NCBI RefSeq assembly: GCF_052030545.1
Contig: NZ_JBPDIH010000014.1
Location: 31,484 to 95,483, forward strand
DNA: 64,000 nucleotides
Source: CANMXU01 sp052030545
GTDB lineage: Bacteria; Pseudomonadota; Gammaproteobacteria; Enterobacterales; Alteromonadaceae
Reading direction: 5' to 3'
Shown: positions 62,041 to 64,000 of the stretch, piece after piece
Layout of the letters: the number at the start of each line of letters is the position of its first letter
How positions within the stretch are numbered: the first letter of the stretch is position 1
Position numbers and translations under genes: made by a program
Notes under the pieces: generated by a model
The model's database searches: none
Seen by the model: the letters and a program-made list of their open reading frames with translations, nothing else
What the model was told of the DNA's origin: nothing

Positions 62041-62088
62041 AGCAGTGACCCGTTAGCTAAATCTAGTTAATAAGGGCACTGCTTTTTT
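62041..62088 (+). terminator. Terminator or attenuator between the last two sulfatases
   Basis: AGCAGTG with CCC (62041-62051) pairs with GGG and CACTGCT (62074-62083), with a bulged A, followed by TTTTT. It could end the GH3 unit or lower expression of the last sulfatase. Confidence 0.6.
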
Positions 62089-62122
62089 ATTGCTTGATTT
62101 AACACACAATACGAGAGCAACA

Positions 62123-63691
62123 ATGACCCAATTAAAACTACTATTTAAAATTTTATTTATCGCTTTATTGGTGAATGTATTTTGCGCCAATTTTGTCATC
62201 GCATCGGTATTTCCAAGTGAAATAAACGCCCAAAATATTGAAGGCGCTAAAAAAAGGAATATTGTTTTTATCTTAACCGATGATCATAGATACGATGCCA
62301 TGGGTTTTACTGGTCATCCATTTATGAAAACGCCACACCTTGATACGATAGCCAATGAAGGGGTTTATTTAAAAAATGCGTTTGTTACTACCTCGTTATG
62401 CTCACCTAGTCGCGCCTCAATCCTAACCGGGCTTTATACCCATAAACATCGAGTGATCGACAATAATCGCCTTGAACAAAAAGGCACTGTCTATTTTCCA
62501 CAATATTTGCAGCAACAAGGTTACAGCACCGGTTTTATTGGCAAATGGCATATGGGACGCCACAGTGATGAAAAACGACAAGGCTTTGATCATTGGGTAA
62601 GTTTTGCCGGTCAAGGTCATTATTTACCACCTAGCCCAGAGTACACCTTAAATGTGAACGGCAAACGTGTCACACAAAAAGGTTATATCACCGATGAATT
62701 AACCGATTACGCGATTGATTGGATGGAGCAACAAAGCAAAACAGACAAGCCCTTTATGCTGTATTTGTCGCATAAAGCGGTGCATGCAAACTTTACCCCT
62801 GCCAAGCGCCATCAGGGCATGTATGACAATTTAGTCTCTTTGCCGGTAGTGCATAAACAACAAGATTATCAAAAAAATACCCCACGTTGGCTACGTGATC
62901 AGCGAAATAGCTGGCATGGCGTTGACTTTCCCTACCATAGCGAAGTCGATATTAAACAATATTATCAAAATTATACCGAAGCATTTGCCGCGGTTGATGA
63001 CAGCATAGGTCGGGTTAAAGCCCAGCTGAAGAAGATGGGCATTTATGATGAAACCTTAATTATCTATATGGGTGATAACGGTTTTATGTTTGGTGAGCAT
63101 GGCTTGATAGATAAACGCGTGGCTTATGAAACGTCTATCCGTGTGCCGATGTTAATGCAATGTCCTGAGCTTTTTGAAGGCGGCAAAACGGTCGAACAAG
63201 TGGTCGCAAATATTGATATTGGTCCGACGATTTTAGAAGCGGCAGGAGTGAAAACGCCTGAGCATATGGACGGAAAAAGTTTTATTGCCTTAGCACAAAA
63301 TAAAAAAATTCAATGGCGAGATTACTTTTTATACGTTTATTACTGGGAGAAAAACTTTCCTCAATCACCAACTGTATTTGCACTAAGAGGGGATAGATAC
63401 AAATACATTACTTACTACGGGTTATGGGATACCGACGAATTGTACGATTTAGCAAATGATCCCGGTGAAACTACAAACTTAATTGCGCAGCCGCAATACC
63501 AAGAGGTGATTAACACCATGGAAAATCGTTTATACGCGATGTTAAGCGACGAAGGTGGCATGGAAATACCGATGAATAAGCCAGCAGGTCAATTCCGCAA
63601 TTTACGCTATTCAAAACGTGCCGGCGATAACGCGGCTGATTTTCCAAACAATACGGTGGTCGCTAAGCCAATTAATAAAAATGCCCATTAA
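62123..63691 (+). CDS. Sulfatase, family S1
   Basis: A 522-residue exported sulfatase from ATG 62123; the frame extends to TTG 62090, but that start would overlap the hairpin tail, and GAGAG precedes the ATG. An N-terminal hydrophobic signal (LLFKILFIALLVNVFCANFV) is present. Motifs: IVFILTDDHRYDAMGFTG, formylglycine site SLCSPSRASILTGLYTHKHR with Cys93, FIGKWHMGRHS, HKAVHANFTP, LIIYMGDNGFMFGEHGLIDK. It pairs with the sulfatase at 60355 in style (GEHG-type). No ECF-type element precedes it, so expression probably depends on read-through from 56421. Confidence 0.92.
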   Translation: MTQLKLLFKILFIALLVNVFCANFVIASVFPSEINAQNIEGAKKRNIVFILTDDHRYDAMGFTGHPFMKTPHLDTIANEGVYLKNAFVTTSLCSPSRASILTGLYTHKHRVIDNNRLEQKGTVYFPQYLQQQGYSTGFIGKWHMGRHSDEKRQGFDHWVSFAGQGHYLPPSPEYTLNVNGKRVTQKGYITDELTDYAIDWMEQQSKTDKPFMLYLSHKAVHANFTPAKRHQGMYDNLVSLPVVHKQQDYQKNTPRWLRDQRNSWHGVDFPYHSEVDIKQYYQNYTEAFAAVDDSIGRVKAQLKKMGIYDETLIIYMGDNGFMFGEHGLIDKRVAYETSIRVPMLMQCPELFEGGKTVEQVVANIDIGPTILEAAGVKTPEHMDGKSFIALAQNKKIQWRDYFLYVYYWEKNFPQSPTVFALRGDRYKYITYYGLWDTDELYDLANDPGETTNLIAQPQYQEVINTMENRLYAMLSDEGGMEIPMNKPAGQFRNLRYSKRAGDNAADFPNNTVVAKPINKNAH

Positions 63692-63882
63692 TCGAGTGAC
63701 TGAATCTAGGCAAATTAACGCGATGTACAAGGTGTTGATTTGCCCAATTACTAAAAACTAAAAACTAAAAACTAAAAACTAAAAAATAATAAAGGAAAAT
63801 TATTTTAATAAAAACAGGATGATAACGAGCAGTTGTTAAATAGCTCTTACTAGGGTCTGTTGATCTTTCGAGGTTGAATTTT
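63692..63882. other. Intergenic region after the last sulfatase
   Basis: No gene is visible. It holds the 7-bp tandem repeat at 63751-63785 and leads into the palindromic repeat at the window edge. No clear terminator for the last sulfatase is seen. Confidence 0.4.
63751..63785 (+). repeat. Five tandem 7-bp repeats CTAAAAA
   Basis: Five perfect head-to-tail copies of CTAAAAA in the gap after the last sulfatase. A simple-sequence tract of this kind can change in copy number by slippage. Confidence 0.9.
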
Positions 63883-63980
63883 GTTCAACGTAAACGCTTT
63901 TTGTTCAAGGCGTGAACAACACCGCATGGTTGTTCCATGTAAGTTGTGAACAACGATGAAGAAATAGCGTTTAGTTGAAC
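63883..63980. repeat. Palindrome-rich intergenic repeat (MITE- or REP-like candidate)
   Basis: The outer arms GTTCAACGTAAACGCT (63883-63898) and AGCGTTTAGTTGAAC (63966-63980) are inverted, with one base difference in length. Inside lie GAACAAC/GTTGTTC (63914-63920 and 63929-63935) and GTTG-TGAA-CAAC. The nested symmetry and lack of any reading frame suggest a non-coding repeat of a family scattered in the genome. The full element may extend past the window edge. Confidence 0.55.
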
Positions 63981-64000
63981 CCCAAGGGCAGCGTTTCTAG

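Noticed and set aside
41854..64000. Sulfatase locus as a genomic island integrated at tRNA-Glu
   Set aside because: It does follow the tRNA array, but no integrase, no repeated tRNA 3' end and no clear base-composition break are visible; the claim needs genome comparison.
1..64000. CRISPR arrays, prophage genes or intact insertion sequences
   Set aside because: No regularly spaced repeats with unique spacers, no phage structural genes and no transposase frames were found.

Overview
The window looks like a chromosomal segment of a marine, low-GC gammaproteobacterium of the Alteromonadales, most likely Colwelliaceae (Colwellia or Thalassotalea type). The reasons are the AT-rich base composition, a set of gammaproteobacterial housekeeping genes (NAD-glutamate dehydrogenase of the 1,600-residue class, class 2 pyrD, sbcDC, metG, mrp, dcd, rcsF beside trmO, an rstAB-like pair), and a sulfatase-rich polysaccharide locus typical of algal-glycan degraders. 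The genus is an inference; no rRNA is present.

Layout. 1-6461: a four-gene envelope cluster (DUF1302, DUF1329, YCF48-like repeat protein, MMPL/RND transporter), with the first gene cut by the window edge. 6768-15301: gdhB, pyrD and a membrane-anchored DUF6351-like hydrolase. 15389-21956: xthA-rnhA on the minus strand, an RstA/RstB-like two-component system, two diverged copies of a palindromic REP-like element, mgsA, an MDR-family reductase and a small secreted protein. 22174-34989: sbcD-sbcC, an EamA transporter, an SlyD-like FKBP, an acyltransferase, small membrane or exported proteins including a DM13-domain protein, trmO, rcsF and a symporter fused to a periplasmic binding domain. 35365-40476: metG, mrp, dcd and a YvcK/CofD-family gene. 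40906-41853: one tRNA-Ala(GGC) and four identical tRNA-Glu(UUC) genes behind a near-consensus sigma-70 promoter.

42430-63691 is the most interesting part: a polysaccharide utilisation locus with its own cell-surface signalling system. An ECF sigma factor (FecI type) overlaps a FecR-type membrane regulator, followed by a sulfatase and a TonB-dependent receptor carrying the N-terminal STN signalling domain. Next come a divergent lipoprotein with Ig/cadherin-like repeats, a second closely related TonB-dependent receptor without STN, a sulfatase, a GH3 glycoside hydrolase and three more sulfatases. All five sulfatases keep the C-x-P-[S/T]-R formylglycine motif.

The main new observation is a 30-bp promoter-like element with fixed internal geometry that I found by eye upstream of all four apparent transcription units of this locus: at 42316-42345 before the sigma factor, 51502-51531 on the minus strand before the lipoprotein, 51645-51674 before the second receptor and 56421-56450 before GH3. 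It reads TTRYGGRTNTT, 8 nt, ARCRCTCTTTA. The simplest model is that it is the promoter of the resident ECF sigma factor. Glycan bound by the STN receptor would then signal through FecR to the sigma factor, which would switch on its own unit and the other three together. FecI/FecR systems usually serve iron uptake, so this would be a glycan-sensing version.

The right edge (63692-64000) holds a 7-bp tandem repeat and a palindrome-rich intergenic repeat and shows no gene.
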